From assembly GCA_000773965.1 (NCBI GenBank), contig JRUP01000045.1, positions 59,969-123,968 on the forward strand: a DNA stretch of 64,000 bases, given 5' to 3'. The notes below the pieces were generated by a model. That model was not told the origin of the DNA and searched no databases. It worked only from the letters and a program-made list of their open reading frames with translations. The position numbers and the translations under genes are program-made. Positions 1 through 7,931 of this stretch are shown one piece after another. This DNA comes from Enterobacter cancerogenus. Lineage in GTDB: Bacteria > Pseudomonadota > Gammaproteobacteria > Enterobacterales > Enterobacteriaceae. The number at the start of each line of letters is the position of its first letter. The first letter of the stretch is position 1.

Positions 1-1
1 T

Positions 2-160
2 GCGTGTGTGCTGGCGCGCGTGAGGAAATATGGCGTGTCGCTGTATCGGGATCTGCGTGAAAACACCTATCGGATCGGAGAAACTACGGCTTGCCAGAGA
101 GAGTTCCTCGTCCAGGATCCGGATGGCTATCTTTTGCGTTTTTGCCAGTTTGTTGAGTGA
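2..160 (+). CDS. C-terminal fragment of a VOC (glyoxalase/bleomycin-resistance) family protein
   Basis: Only the last 52 codons lie in the window; the gene begins to the left of base 1. The translated tail ends REFLVQDPDGYLLRFCQFVE. The E-F-x-x-x-D-P-D-G-Y-L-L-R-F pattern is the hallmark last strand of the vicinal-oxygen-chelate fold, and its leading Glu is usually a metal ligand. The substrate cannot be told from this piece; bleomycin-resistance-like proteins and lyases share the motif. Confidence 0.75.
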   Translation, partial: ACVLARVRKYGVSLYRDLRENTYRIGETTACQREFLVQDPDGYLLRFCQFVE

Positions 161-219
161 GGGGGATTGTGGAGGTTGGGGGCGGGTTTTTGAGTGATGG
201 CTTCCTAGGGCTGGAGCTA

Positions 220-240
220 CTTTGAGCGAAAAGCGGATAT
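220..240 (+). repeat. Degenerate copy of a dispersed short repeat
   Basis: The bases CTTTGAGCGAAAAGCGGATA match, with a few changes, the reverse strand of similar stretches at 1298-1318 and 3189-3208 (pattern CTTTGwGCCAnAAGCGGACAT). All three copies lie in or beside the accessory genes at the left end of the window. Confidence 0.4.
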
Positions 241-330
241 CGTTTTTTGAACACGATGGCTGTCATGATAAATTATGATGAAAATTCATCCATTTAATTG
301 AAATTGGAGAAAGTAATAAAGGGATAGGAG

Positions 331-591
331 ATGTTTACCCCAGAATTTATTAATGAAGATCAAGGAGAGTTTCTACTTGTAGTCAGCCACAGCCTGGCAT
401 CTCCGGAATCAATAAAACTCAGTATTGAGTACAATATTGCCAGAATTTCCTACGGACTATCGCAGGTTCCATCGCACATACAAACTTGCCGGATCGTCTA
501 TGATATCAGGGGACAAGCAATCTCTGACCTGGTCTTAGCCCAGATTAAACAAGCATATGAGAAGTTGGCCATTGTGGAGTTTAAATGCTGA
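331..591 (+). CDS. Small protein of unknown function (86 aa)
   Basis: The ATG follows a good ribosome-binding site (GGGATAGGAG, about two bases before the start). The protein is soluble-looking, with no membrane segment or signal peptide. I do not recognise the family. The CRIVYDIRGQ stretch near residue 52 resembles the VDVRGQ segment seen in some C-terminal nuclease domains of contact-dependent toxins, which would suit a barstar-like gene 350 bases downstream, but this is weak. It overlaps the next gene by seven bases (ATGCTGA), so the two are probably translated together. Confidence 0.5.
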   Translation: MFTPEFINEDQGEFLLVVSHSLASPESIKLSIEYNIARISYGLSQVPSHIQTCRIVYDIRGQAISDLVLAQIKQAYEKLAIVEFKC

Positions 592-827
592 TGGGGCTTC
601 AGTTAGTTGTAAGAGCAGATCGTAAGCAGATAGAAAAATCGTTGGGTTCACTGACGTCAGAATGTGAAATATTCGCTATCTCTGAAGGCCTTTTCGGCAT
701 TTCAATTCCAGAGCGAACACTATTAACAGTGGGTGAAGATGTTGTTCTACACAAACTTAAACACCTCAAGCACTTTGACCTTTGGCAGGGGGCCTGGCAA
801 GAGCCAAAGCGGCGTAGGCTCTGGTGA
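585..827 (+). CDS. Small protein of unknown function (80 aa)
   Basis: It starts inside the stop region of the upstream 86-aa gene, which suggests translational coupling; a second in-frame ATG lies six bases further on. It has no signal peptide or membrane segment and ends in a basic, Trp-rich tail (WQEPKRRRLW). Family not recognised. By position it could be the partner of the 86-aa protein, for example an effector with its immunity protein, but nothing in the sequence proves that. Confidence 0.45.
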   Translation: MLMGLQLVVRADRKQIEKSLGSLTSECEIFAISEGLFGISIPERTLLTVGEDVVLHKLKHLKHFDLWQGAWQEPKRRRLW

Positions 828-943
828 GTTTCAGTTTTGATCGAACAGCGGAAGCTGACAATTTTAAAAGCCGTTAAGGGGGACATCATTTGCAGTTTCT
901 TGAGTTAATCAACTGGTAGAACGTGAAAGAGAGAAAACAGAAA

Positions 944-1366
944 ATGAGTGTTAATGAATTTTATTTGGATGAAGCAAGTATCCTATCTGAAAAAGAATTT
1001 CATTCTATTATTTCTTTATCTTTAAACTTTGGACCTTACTATGGCAGAAATCTTGATGCATTGTGGGATCGCCTTAGCACTGATATTGAAAGGCCAGTAA
1101 AAATAATATGGTTGAATTCCGAGCAGTCCAGGGTGGGTCTTGGCACTTATTTCGACAAAAGTATCGAAGTCTTTGAGAGGGTGAAATTGCAAGGTCTGAG
1201 TTTTAATTGGGAAGAAAAGTTCGATTATGTATTAAAATATTTCGTACCAGCCGGGCAGTGGCCTTCTCCCCTCAACCAATGCAAGGTTGTCTTTACAATG
1301 TCCGTTTCTGGCACACGGCAGTCTTCGGCAAACCCAATTACCGCTATGATCGAGGAGCGAAACTAA
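944..1366 (+). CDS. Barstar-family (ribonuclease inhibitor-like) protein with an abnormal C-terminus
   Basis: Residues 1 to about 100 carry the barstar pattern: an N-terminal strand, the signature FGPYYGRNLDALWDRLS near residue 30, and a C-terminal helix around NWEEKF. Barstars bind and block barnase-like RNases and occur as orphan immunity genes in polymorphic-toxin loci. I chose the ATG at 944 over the in-frame GTG at 923 because AAAGAGAG precedes it. Barstars are about 90 residues long; here the frame continues about 40 residues after KYF through non-homologous sequence that contains a dispersed repeat (1298-1318). The original end was probably lost by rearrangement. Confidence 0.6.
   Translation: MSVNEFYLDEASILSEKEFHSIISLSLNFGPYYGRNLDALWDRLSTDIERPVKIIWLNSEQSRVGLGTYFDKSIEVFERVKLQGLSFNWEEKFDYVLKYFVPAGQWPSPLNQCKVVFTMSVSGTRQSSANPITAMIEERN
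1298..1318 (-). repeat. Dispersed short repeat copy inside the barstar gene tail
   Basis: The plus-strand run ATGTCCGTTTCTGGCACACG corresponds in reverse to the copies at 220-240 and 3189-3208. It lies in the part of the barstar frame that no longer looks like barstar, so it marks the likely breakpoint of the gene. Confidence 0.45.
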
Positions 1367-1383
1367 CTCGCCCCCACAGAACT

Positions 1384-2790
1384 TTATTTCTCCGCAAGGC
1401 AAACCTCCTTGATTCTTTGCTCCCCATTATCAAAGAAACTCCCCGAAATATAATTAGATAGTGCTTCCCGAAGCTGCGTACAGGTTATACCCGCGCTATG
1501 CAATGAATTGACCACATGCGACCCCTTCTCCTGGGTATAAAATCCGTGAGCAAGCTGTGATGGCGACCAGGCAGCACCTTGTGCTAGTATGTCCCGCATC
1601 ACGAGCGTCAGTACTTGTGGGTCGTTACCAGTATATTTACTTGCCCGATTGATAGCTTTTTCCAGCACCGGATTATTCCCTTCTTTATCTTTATAATCAG
1701 CCCAGTGCACTACATTTTTTTCAAGTATGGACTGAATCACAGTACGGTGAGAATTCTGAACTAAGTATTCCCACAGCGAATTAGCGAAATCTGCAGCTGG
1801 TTTTTCATTAAGAATATAAGGAGTGGTAGCAATTTTATCCGCTACTGTCACCATGCCCAGCAGCGCTTCTGCTTGAATACGGTAAACAGGTTTTTCAGGA
1901 GGATGGTAGCTCCATAAAAAATGAATAAGATCTACATTAGCTTTCGGTATTATTCGGTAGTAAGCCTCATCACTCAGTAGTTCAGGCATCTTATCGAGAA
2001 TAATTTTCGCGGTATCCGTATACTGTTTTATTTGTGTTTCAGTAGGTGTAGTTGAAAAATAGAATGGTTGATCGAGTGGGTTATTCTCGCGCAGAAATTT
2101 TCGTTTTATTTTTTCGCTTTCATTATCACCACCCAGATTTTCGGTAAACACGCTAACCGCATTAAGGTTATAATTCTTAACTGCCATTGAAAAAATATAA
2201 CCATTAAATCCATATTCCTGGAATGGATCAGCACCTCTGGCCAGTAATTCCCTAAACGTCGATTCGGGCATGCTTGAATTATTAACAGCTTCAGCCAACA
2301 TTTTCTGACGAAAACTCATATCATCAAGTCGCCGATTTAAACTCTCGCTTACATTATTCAAACCCAGGCTATATAGTTGATGTCTATCTCGACCACCCTG
2401 CAATTCTGTAAGTAAATCTGGACTGGTGGAGTTAACAGTGATGTAAAATAATGCAAGGGAAATGATATTCCCTAACAATACCCATGAAATAGTAGAGATA
2501 CCTATTCTGAAGAAGAGATAGCTGATAACCACGCCTCCCAATATTGCACCAGAAGCAATGAAAACCATGTTGCCAGATGAGTTAACGTTGTAAAAATCCA
2601 GAACCCACCAGAAAATTAATGCGGCCAGGATTTGAGGTAAAACCAGAAACAGTAAAAGGAATCTACTCCATGAATGACTGGCGGACTTCACCAACAAAAA
2701 TAGAGTCACTACCACTATAAAAACAGGTAGTAACAACATCATAAATATTAAAAAAACTTCACCCCACGTGAAACTGATAACACCTAACAT
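1384..2790 (-). CDS. Multi-spanning membrane protein with ankyrin-like C-terminal part (468 aa)
   Basis: The start at 2790 is set by AAGGAG eight bases upstream; an in-frame GTG at 2799 lacks such a site. About four hydrophobic segments fill residues 1-130 (for example FLIFMMLLLPVFIVVVTLFL). The remaining 330 residues are soluble, with ankyrin-like phrases such as FRELLARGADPFQEYGFNG and DILAQGA. No enzyme motif is visible. Proteins of this build are often found beside toxin and immunity genes in enterobacteria, and the barstar-like gene 18 bases away (convergent) fits that, but the function is unknown. Base composition is more AT-rich than the core genes of the window. Confidence 0.6.
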   Translation of the reverse strand: MLGVISFTWGEVFLIFMMLLLPVFIVVVTLFLLVKSASHSWSRFLLLFLVLPQILAALIFWWVLDFYNVNSSGNMVFIASGAILGGVVISYLFFRIGISTISWVLLGNIISLALFYITVNSTSPDLLTELQGGRDRHQLYSLGLNNVSESLNRRLDDMSFRQKMLAEAVNNSSMPESTFRELLARGADPFQEYGFNGYIFSMAVKNYNLNAVSVFTENLGGDNESEKIKRKFLRENNPLDQPFYFSTTPTETQIKQYTDTAKIILDKMPELLSDEAYYRIIPKANVDLIHFLWSYHPPEKPVYRIQAEALLGMVTVADKIATTPYILNEKPAADFANSLWEYLVQNSHRTVIQSILEKNVVHWADYKDKEGNNPVLEKAINRASKYTGNDPQVLTLVMRDILAQGAAWSPSQLAHGFYTQEKGSHVVNSLHSAGITCTQLREALSNYISGSFFDNGEQRIKEVCLAEK

Positions 2791-3328
2791 TACTGACACT
2801 CCTTCGGTTTATATTCAAGATCTATTATCCGTTAGATCTTATTAAATTATAACATCGTAAATTTTACATGAAAACACCAAGCTAATGCAACCAAATCTTA
2901 AATACTCACTGACCTGCCCAAATATTATATTCTGACCGTGATTTTGTTATTAAGTGTCATATTGAGCTTACAATGGAAGTTGTTGAACTGATGATCGCTC
3001 ACTCTGAAAAAGACCGGAGCCGTTTTGCAAAATACTATTTCGTTAACACTGCGGATCAACCCCGAGCGCACGATTATAGCGAAATCAACCAAGTGTTTTT
3101 GGCTTTCTGGATAAGCTGGAAGCACATTACAAAGCAGTTCAAAAATAATCTGATACCCGATGTTACATGCTGCAGGGCATTAGCTTCAACGTCCGCTATG
3201 GCACAAAGCAGGCATCCACAACAGCCAATGTCCGCCATTCGCGATCCGCGGACATTGCTGACACCATTCAGTGTGAATCATTTAAGAGCAGGTCAGCACT
3301 GTCATATTTATAACTTCTCTTATATAAA
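2791..3328. other. Gene-poor AT-rich stretch with repeat remnants
   Basis: No convincing gene. An open frame on the plus strand from 2973 runs into the 3' end of the monooxygenase gene and has no recognisable content. The right half holds a dispersed repeat copy (3189-3208) and a nine-base inverted repeat (AATGTCCGC at 3227-3235, GCGGACATT at 3248-3256). The promoter of the membrane protein at 2790 should lie at the left edge. Confidence 0.5.
3189..3256. repeat. Dispersed repeat copy plus nine-base inverted repeat
   Basis: ACGTCCGCTATGGCACAAAG (3189-3208) is a diverged copy of the repeat at 220-240 and 1298-1318. It is followed by AATGTCCGC and GCGGACATT, perfect arms separated by 12 bases, which could fold as a hairpin. 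It looks like the remnant of an intergenic repeat element. Confidence 0.45.
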
Positions 3329-4648
3329 TCAATTTTTAGTCAGTCCGAGGTGGTCCCGCAGATGAGCTCCTTCATATTCGGTACGAAAGATGCCTCGTCG
3401 TTGCAGTTCCGGCACCAGAAGTCCAGTTAATGCCTCTACCCCTGTTGGGAAATGAGTAGGCACGGCAAGGAATCCATCACAAGCCTCGGCATCAAGCCAG
3501 GCTTGCATCTGATCGGCAACCGTGGCCGGGGAACCGATGGCTTTCAGATAACTGCCCTCCGCGAAGTAGCGGGCAGTCTCGAGGACGGAGAGATTTTTAT
3601 CACGGGAAATAGCCATAATCGCGTCCCGGTGCGATTTTCCCGCGTTTGATTCAGGCAGTTCTGGAACCAGTTCATTAAGGTCAAACTGGCGAAAATCGAC
3701 CCCACCCGCCAGTGGTTTCAGATTACTTAGGGCAATGTCATCTGGAATCAGGGCTAACATTTGATCGGCCAATTCTCTGGCCTTGTGGTCTGTTTCGGCA
3801 ATGATGGGAGTAAGCCCCACCATGATTTTGATTGAATCGGGTGAGCGTCCGAATTCCTGAGCGCGCCGACGAATGTCAGCACGAAATGCGCACCCGCCTT
3901 CAATGGTGGATTGCAGTGTAAAAACCACATCAGCTGTTCGTGCCGCCAGCGCCCGACCGGGCTCTGATGCACCGGCTTGAAAAATAACAGGTCGCCCTTG
4001 TGGGCTGCGCCCCATCGGAAGTGGACCACGAACCTTAAAATGCGTCCCCTGGTGCTGAAGAAAATGCATCTTATCAACATCGAAGTAAACACCGCTCTGC
4101 TTATCCCGCGTGATTGCATCCTCATCCCATGACTCCCAGAGGCCGTTAACAACATCAACGAACTCTTCCGCCCTTCCATAACGGTCTGCGTGGCCAACAT
4201 GGGCATCCAGGCCATAGTTTTGCGCTTCATCTTCGTTAAAGGAAGTGACTAAATTCCATCCCGCGCGCCCCTTGCTTATAAAATCAAGAGTTGAGAACCG
4301 ACGCGCAATGTTGAACGGTTCGTTAAATGTCGTCGTGGCTGTGGCAGCCAGTCCCAATCGTGAGGTATGGGCTGCGAGAAGCGGCAGCACCATCGTAGGG
4401 TCAAAGTGGATTGAACGGGGGTTAGCCGCACCGTATTTGTCACCCGCCAGGATGTCATTACTGCGACGCACGGCGGCCTGGTCTTCGAAAAAAATGGCAT
4501 CCAGTTTGGCGGCTTCTGCAAGCTGTGCGGCGTGCACCAGATGGTCTATGTCCAAATCTATTTCTGGAATGGCATCCGGCAATCTCCAGGCTCCGAGGTG
4601 ATATCCCGGGAAGAGAAACAAGGCTAAATGAAGCTTTTTTTGTGTCAT
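3329..4648 (-). CDS. LLM-class flavin-dependent monooxygenase (NtaA/SnaA/DszA family)
   Basis: This 439-residue protein fits the FMNH2-dependent, bacterial-luciferase-like group that oxidises nitrilotriacetate, dibenzothiophene sulfone and related N- or S-compounds using reduced flavin from a partner reductase. Visible family blocks include AEAAKLDAIFFEDQ, LGLAATATTTFNEPFNIARR, the STLDFISKGRAGWNLVTSFN segment and QAGASEPGRALAARTADVVF. The start at 4648 follows AAGGTGAG; an upstream in-frame start at 4720 would only add a non-homologous extension. No flavin reductase or transporter lies beside it, so the substrate is open. The decayed LysR gene on the other strand was probably its regulator. 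Confidence 0.85.
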   Translation of the reverse strand: MTQKKLHLALFLFPGYHLGAWRLPDAIPEIDLDIDHLVHAAQLAEAAKLDAIFFEDQAAVRRSNDILAGDKYGAANPRSIHFDPTMVLPLLAAHTSRLGLAATATTTFNEPFNIARRFSTLDFISKGRAGWNLVTSFNEDEAQNYGLDAHVGHADRYGRAEEFVDVVNGLWESWDEDAITRDKQSGVYFDVDKMHFLQHQGTHFKVRGPLPMGRSPQGRPVIFQAGASEPGRALAARTADVVFTLQSTIEGGCAFRADIRRRAQEFGRSPDSIKIMVGLTPIIAETDHKARELADQMLALIPDDIALSNLKPLAGGVDFRQFDLNELVPELPESNAGKSHRDAIMAISRDKNLSVLETARYFAEGSYLKAIGSPATVADQMQAWLDAEACDGFLAVPTHFPTGVEALTGLLVPELQRRGIFRTEYEGAHLRDHLGLTKN

Positions 4649-4833
4649 AAACTCACCTTTTATTTTTACTGTGCCAAAGCGCGATCTCATCGCCTGGATG
4701 ATTAGCCTGTGCATTGCCATAGCAGTATGGGTAATTTAAGGTGTACTAATCCATCAGCATAAATGCACGACCCTGTTGCATAAAACTATACAGTGTCGAT
4801 ATGCGTTCGTTTTCCCGCTTTGCAGCCTAGTTT

Positions 4834-5275
4834 ATGGAGGATGCGCGCCATGGAAGTCTTCGAAAAGCAGCGGAAAGGCTGCACGTTTCCGAGTCAGCCA
4901 TTAATCGGCAGATCCTCCAGGCGGATGAAGATCTGGGTATAACTTTGTTTTAGCGACTGCCGGGGGCATGCGTATGACTACGGCAGGTGAACTTCTCTAC
5001 ACTGACCTACTCCGCGGGCACGTGAATTCAACCTGACAAAATAACGATTTGATGAGATTAAGGGGCTGAGGCGTGGAACAGTCAGTATCGGGCGGGTTCA
5101 GGCTTTAACGGAGGGGCAACCTGTGACGAGATTTCTGCCATTGCTCAAGAGCATAGCTAGCTGGATCTCCAGCTAAATGTTGAAAGCAGCCACGTAATCA
5201 CACAGCAGGTGCGGGATTCCGAAATTGATTTTGGACTTATACTCGCCCCGGAAAGCGTTGTCGTACTTGAAGTTT
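4834..5275 (+). pseudogene. Decayed LysR-family transcriptional regulator
   Basis: The ATG at 4834 opens a frame with a typical LysR helix-turn-helix (ARHGSLRKAAERLHVSESAI), which stops at TAG 4951-4953. The next family blocks continue in shifted frames: LPGGMRMTTAGELLY after a one-base shift near 4965, then LRRGTVSIGRVQ from about 5060 with further stops. At least one nonsense change and two frameshifts are present, so no full-length product can be made. It diverges from the flavin monooxygenase gene, the normal arrangement for a LysR regulator and its target. Confidence 0.8.
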
Positions 5276-5290
5276 AGCCTTTGCTGGCCA

Positions 5291-5479
5291 TCATTTAGCT
5301 AGCCTGATAACAAACGAGCCATCTTCTTTTTTGATTTTGGCTCCTCGCTCTGCCCAGCGATCCGCAAGCTCAAAAAACTCATCGGCACTGATATTGAAAT
5401 CCAGCACAACCTCCCTGAACTCACCACTTTTCAACAACTCGTTCGCTTTTTTTAAGGACTTTGCGGTTGCGCTTTTCAT
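5291..5479 (-). CDS. Small hypothetical protein (62 aa)
   Basis: The start at 5479 follows GGAGAAG eight bases upstream. The product is basic at the N-terminus (MKSATAKSLKKANELLKSGE) and acidic/amphipathic after that, with no signal peptide or membrane segment. Family not recognised. It is separated from the MFS gene upstream by a strong terminator, so it is likely transcribed on its own. Confidence 0.5.
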   Translation of the reverse strand: MKSATAKSLKKANELLKSGEFREVVLDFNISADEFFELADRWAERGAKIKKEDGSFVIRLAK

Positions 5480-5553
5480 CGATTTTCTTCTCCGAAATTT
5501 GAGTGGGCAATTCTTGTTCAATGCAGGATATCTCTGGTTGCTTCTTTAGTCGC

Positions 5554-5581
5554 AAAAAAAATGCGCCGCCCGGCGCATTTT
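5554..5581 (-). terminator. Rho-independent terminator of the MFS transporter gene
   Basis: The stem AAATGCGCC/GGCGCATTT (5559-5567 and 5572-5580) with a four-base loop is followed on the minus strand by a run of Ts (complement of 5554-5560). It lies 19 bases after the MFS stop codon. Confidence 0.8.
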
Positions 5582-5599
5582 CATCCATAGGATGACCCG

Positions 5600-6844
5600 C
5601 TACAGAGCCCCCTTCCCCTGCGAGTGAGCATGCCATCCTTTAATGATGCTCACAAAGGCAAGACCTACCGGGATAAGTGATCCCCACAAGACAGCATTCC
5701 AGCCATAGAGGTTTAGCAGAGCGCCGGAAGAAAATGACCCGACCAACATCACACCGAATACCACAAAATCGTTCAGAGACTGAACCTGCGTTTTTTCTTC
5801 TGCCCGATGGTACTCAACAATTTTTGCTGATGCGCCAGTGAAGCCAAAATTCCAGCCGATGCCCAGCAGAATTAATGAAAGCCAGTAATGAAAAATGTCT
5901 GTTCCGCTTAGGCCTGCAGCAACCGATGCAACGGTAATCACTAATCCAGCGGCCGTCACTCGCATGGAGCCGAAACGGTTTATCAGCCTGCCTGTAAAGA
6001 ATCCAGGCCCATACATGGCAATAACATGCCACTGAATACCTAAGTTTGAAGCCTGCTGAGAGATAGCGTGCATGTGCATGGAAAGCGGTGCGGCAGTCAT
6101 CAGAAAGTTCATAACCATATAGGTTACCGCACCACAGAACACGGTCAGGGTAAATCCAGGCTGACGCACGATGTCGCGTAGAGGGCGCCCTTTTGCCTGT
6201 ATTGCCATAGGAGGCTCCGCAGGTGTGACGCCTTTCAGGATAACGGCTGCAATAGCGGCTACACATGCCTGGGCTATAAAGGTCATGGCGAAGGGATGAA
6301 GCGGCCAGAGATTCATCGTCGTGGTCACTAGCATCGGACCGATGACGCCGGCCAGAACGCCGCCTCCCATGACCAGAGACAAAGCACGCGCGCGTCGTTC
6401 AGGATTAACGCCGTCCGTTGCTGCAAAACGAAAACTTAGCGCAACCGCGGCGTAGGCTCCGCCAAGAAATCCAGCGAAACAAAATAGCAGGAAGGAGCTG
6501 ATCACAACGGCCAGAGCTGCCATGAGACCGGTTAACACCCCTGCACCGGTTCCCACCATAAAGACGGTTTTACGGCCCCTTTTTTTAGCCAATGCGCCGA
6601 GAGGCAGGATGCATGCAGCCATCCCCAGGACGAACATGGTGACCGGCAATGTGGCGAAGGTTGGGCTCGGCGCAATATCATTACCCACGATGGCGCCAGT
6701 GGCATAGAACACCACGGCATTCGCGCCGGCAAGCGCCTGGCACGCGGACAAACGGAAAATGTTATTTTTTTGCTCTGCGACGGAAAGTGTGTGTTCTGCG
6801 ATCATCTGATCGATCATCCTTTGTGATTGTAAGCACGATCCCAT
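5600..6844 (-). CDS. MFS-family transporter (12 membrane segments)
   Basis: This is a drug/metabolite efflux-type major facilitator of about 414 residues with alternating hydrophobic helices. The loop motif LAKKRGRKTVFMVGTGAG after helix 2 is the MFS signature A region, and a second half-repeat begins near PGFTLTVFCGAV. The start is uncertain: the ATG at 6844 is given, but ATGs at 6817 and 6805 are possible. It lies downstream of, and in the same direction as, the SDR gene (145 bases apart), so both may belong to the LysR-controlled unit. The substrate is not predictable. Confidence 0.75.
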   Translation of the reverse strand: MGSCLQSQRMIDQMIAEHTLSVAEQKNNIFRLSACQALAGANAVVFYATGAIVGNDIAPSPTFATLPVTMFVLGMAACILPLGALAKKRGRKTVFMVGTGAGVLTGLMAALAVVISSFLLFCFAGFLGGAYAAVALSFRFAATDGVNPERRARALSLVMGGGVLAGVIGPMLVTTTMNLWPLHPFAMTFIAQACVAAIAAVILKGVTPAEPPMAIQAKGRPLRDIVRQPGFTLTVFCGAVTYMVMNFLMTAAPLSMHMHAISQQASNLGIQWHVIAMYGPGFFTGRLINRFGSMRVTAAGLVITVASVAAGLSGTDIFHYWLSLILLGIGWNFGFTGASAKIVEYHRAEEKTQVQSLNDFVVFGVMLVGSFSSGALLNLYGWNAVLWGSLIPVGLAFVSIIKGWHAHSQGKGAL

Positions 6845-6989
6845 AACGTGCTTTTCATTACGCCTCGTTTGCCTGTTCAAACGGCATCGCCTCGATGATG
6901 GCAGGAACCACTAAGAGGCGACTGAAACATAATGATGTTCTGTCTGCGCCGGAGTGCTTACAAACCCGAACGTATGAACGGCATCGCCA

Positions 6990-7766
6990 TCATGCGTTAC
7001 GTCCTGCCATCACGCCACCATCAATGTCCCAAATTGCGCCGGTCACCCAGCCTGTCTTATCTGAAAGCAGAAAAGCCACGGTCTCAGCAATGTCTGCCTG
7101 CGTGCCCACGCGACCAATCGGATGGAAGCTGTCAAAGCTGTTCATTACATCTTTCACGTCGTCTTTTGGGATAAAACCTTCGTAAATCGGTGTATGCACA
7201 ACCGCCGGAGAGACGGCATTCACGCGGATGCCCTTGTCGCCCAATTCAATCGCCAGATTTTTGGTCATCGCGTGCAGTCCCGCTTTTGCCATTGAATAGG
7301 CAGAGGAAGGCGTAGCACCGATTGCCTGCTGTGCCCACATAGAACCAATGTTGACGATTGAGCCTTTAATATCGGCCGCCACCATATTGCGCACCACATC
7401 GCGGGTGATAAAGAAGGTGGCACGATTGATATTCATGTACATGTCATAGTCAGACGCTTCATGCTCGATAAACGGTTTGGGAAAGAATACCCCTGCGGCA
7501 TTCACCAGCAGACTGATGTCTTTATGTTCCGCATTGATGGTTTTAACCACTTTCTGCAGTCCTTCCTCTTTTGTCAGGTCGGCCACAATCACAGATACTT
7601 TGCTGTCCGCAGCCAGTGCCTGACGGGCCTGCTCGGCTTTATCCTGACGGCTACCCACCAGCACAACACGGCCTCCGTTCTCTAAAATCAGTTTCGCCGT
7701 TTCGAAACCCATGCCGCTGGTACCGCCGACCACTAACAGTTTTTTTCCGGCAAAAGATGTGTTCAT
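6990..7766 (-). CDS. Short-chain dehydrogenase/reductase (SDR, 258 aa)
   Basis: Classical SDR: the cofactor loop [14 protein letters not shown] near residue 10 (TGxxxGxG type), [10 protein letters not shown] in the N-N-A-G position, and the catalytic Ser-Tyr-Lys in NIGSMW and SAYSMAKAG. Length is typical for the family. The start at 7766 follows ATGAGG six bases upstream, rather than the ATG at 7778. It is divergent from a LysR regulator with a perfect LysR-type site between them, so it is probably the regulated gene. The substrate is unknown; the closing motif [11 protein letters not shown]-like ([15 protein letters not shown]) is generic to the family. Confidence 0.85.
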   Translation of the reverse strand: MNTSFAGKKLLVVGGTSGMGFETAKLILENGGRVVLVGSRQDKAEQARQALAADSKVSVIVADLTKEEGLQKVVKTINAEHKDISLLVNAAGVFFPKPFIEHEASDYDMYMNINRATFFITRDVVRNMVAADIKGSIVNIGSMWAQQAIGATPSSAYSMAKAGLHAMTKNLAIELGDKGIRVNAVSPAVVHTPIYEGFIPKDDVKDVMNSFDSFHPIGRVGTQADIAETVAFLLSDKTGWVTGAIWDIDGGVMAGRNA

Positions 7767-7796
7767 CACTAACCTCATAAATCGTTGATTATCATG

Positions 7797-7819
7797 AATG
7801 AAGAGTAGAGCGCTTCATT
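7797..7819. promoter_or_regulatory. LysR-type operator (AATGAA-N11-TTCATT)
   Basis: The arms AATGAA (7797-7802) and TTCATT (7814-7819) are perfect inverted repeats spaced by 11 bases, and contain the T-N11-A core of LysR sites. They sit between the SDR gene and the divergent LysR gene. Confidence 0.65.
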
Positions 7820-7931
7820 GTGTGAACGCAGAGTGCCATCACGGCTTCAGGTTGACGAATGAGAAGAAGTTGTGTCACAAGAAAGAAAATCTTTTTCGTT
7901 AACTCTGTTAGCGTTGATCAGGAATATTTCT

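Noticed and set aside
2973-3365. 130-codon open frame on the plus strand
   Set aside because: It crosses a repeat remnant, ends inside the 3' end of the monooxygenase gene, has no good ribosome-binding site and no recognisable family.
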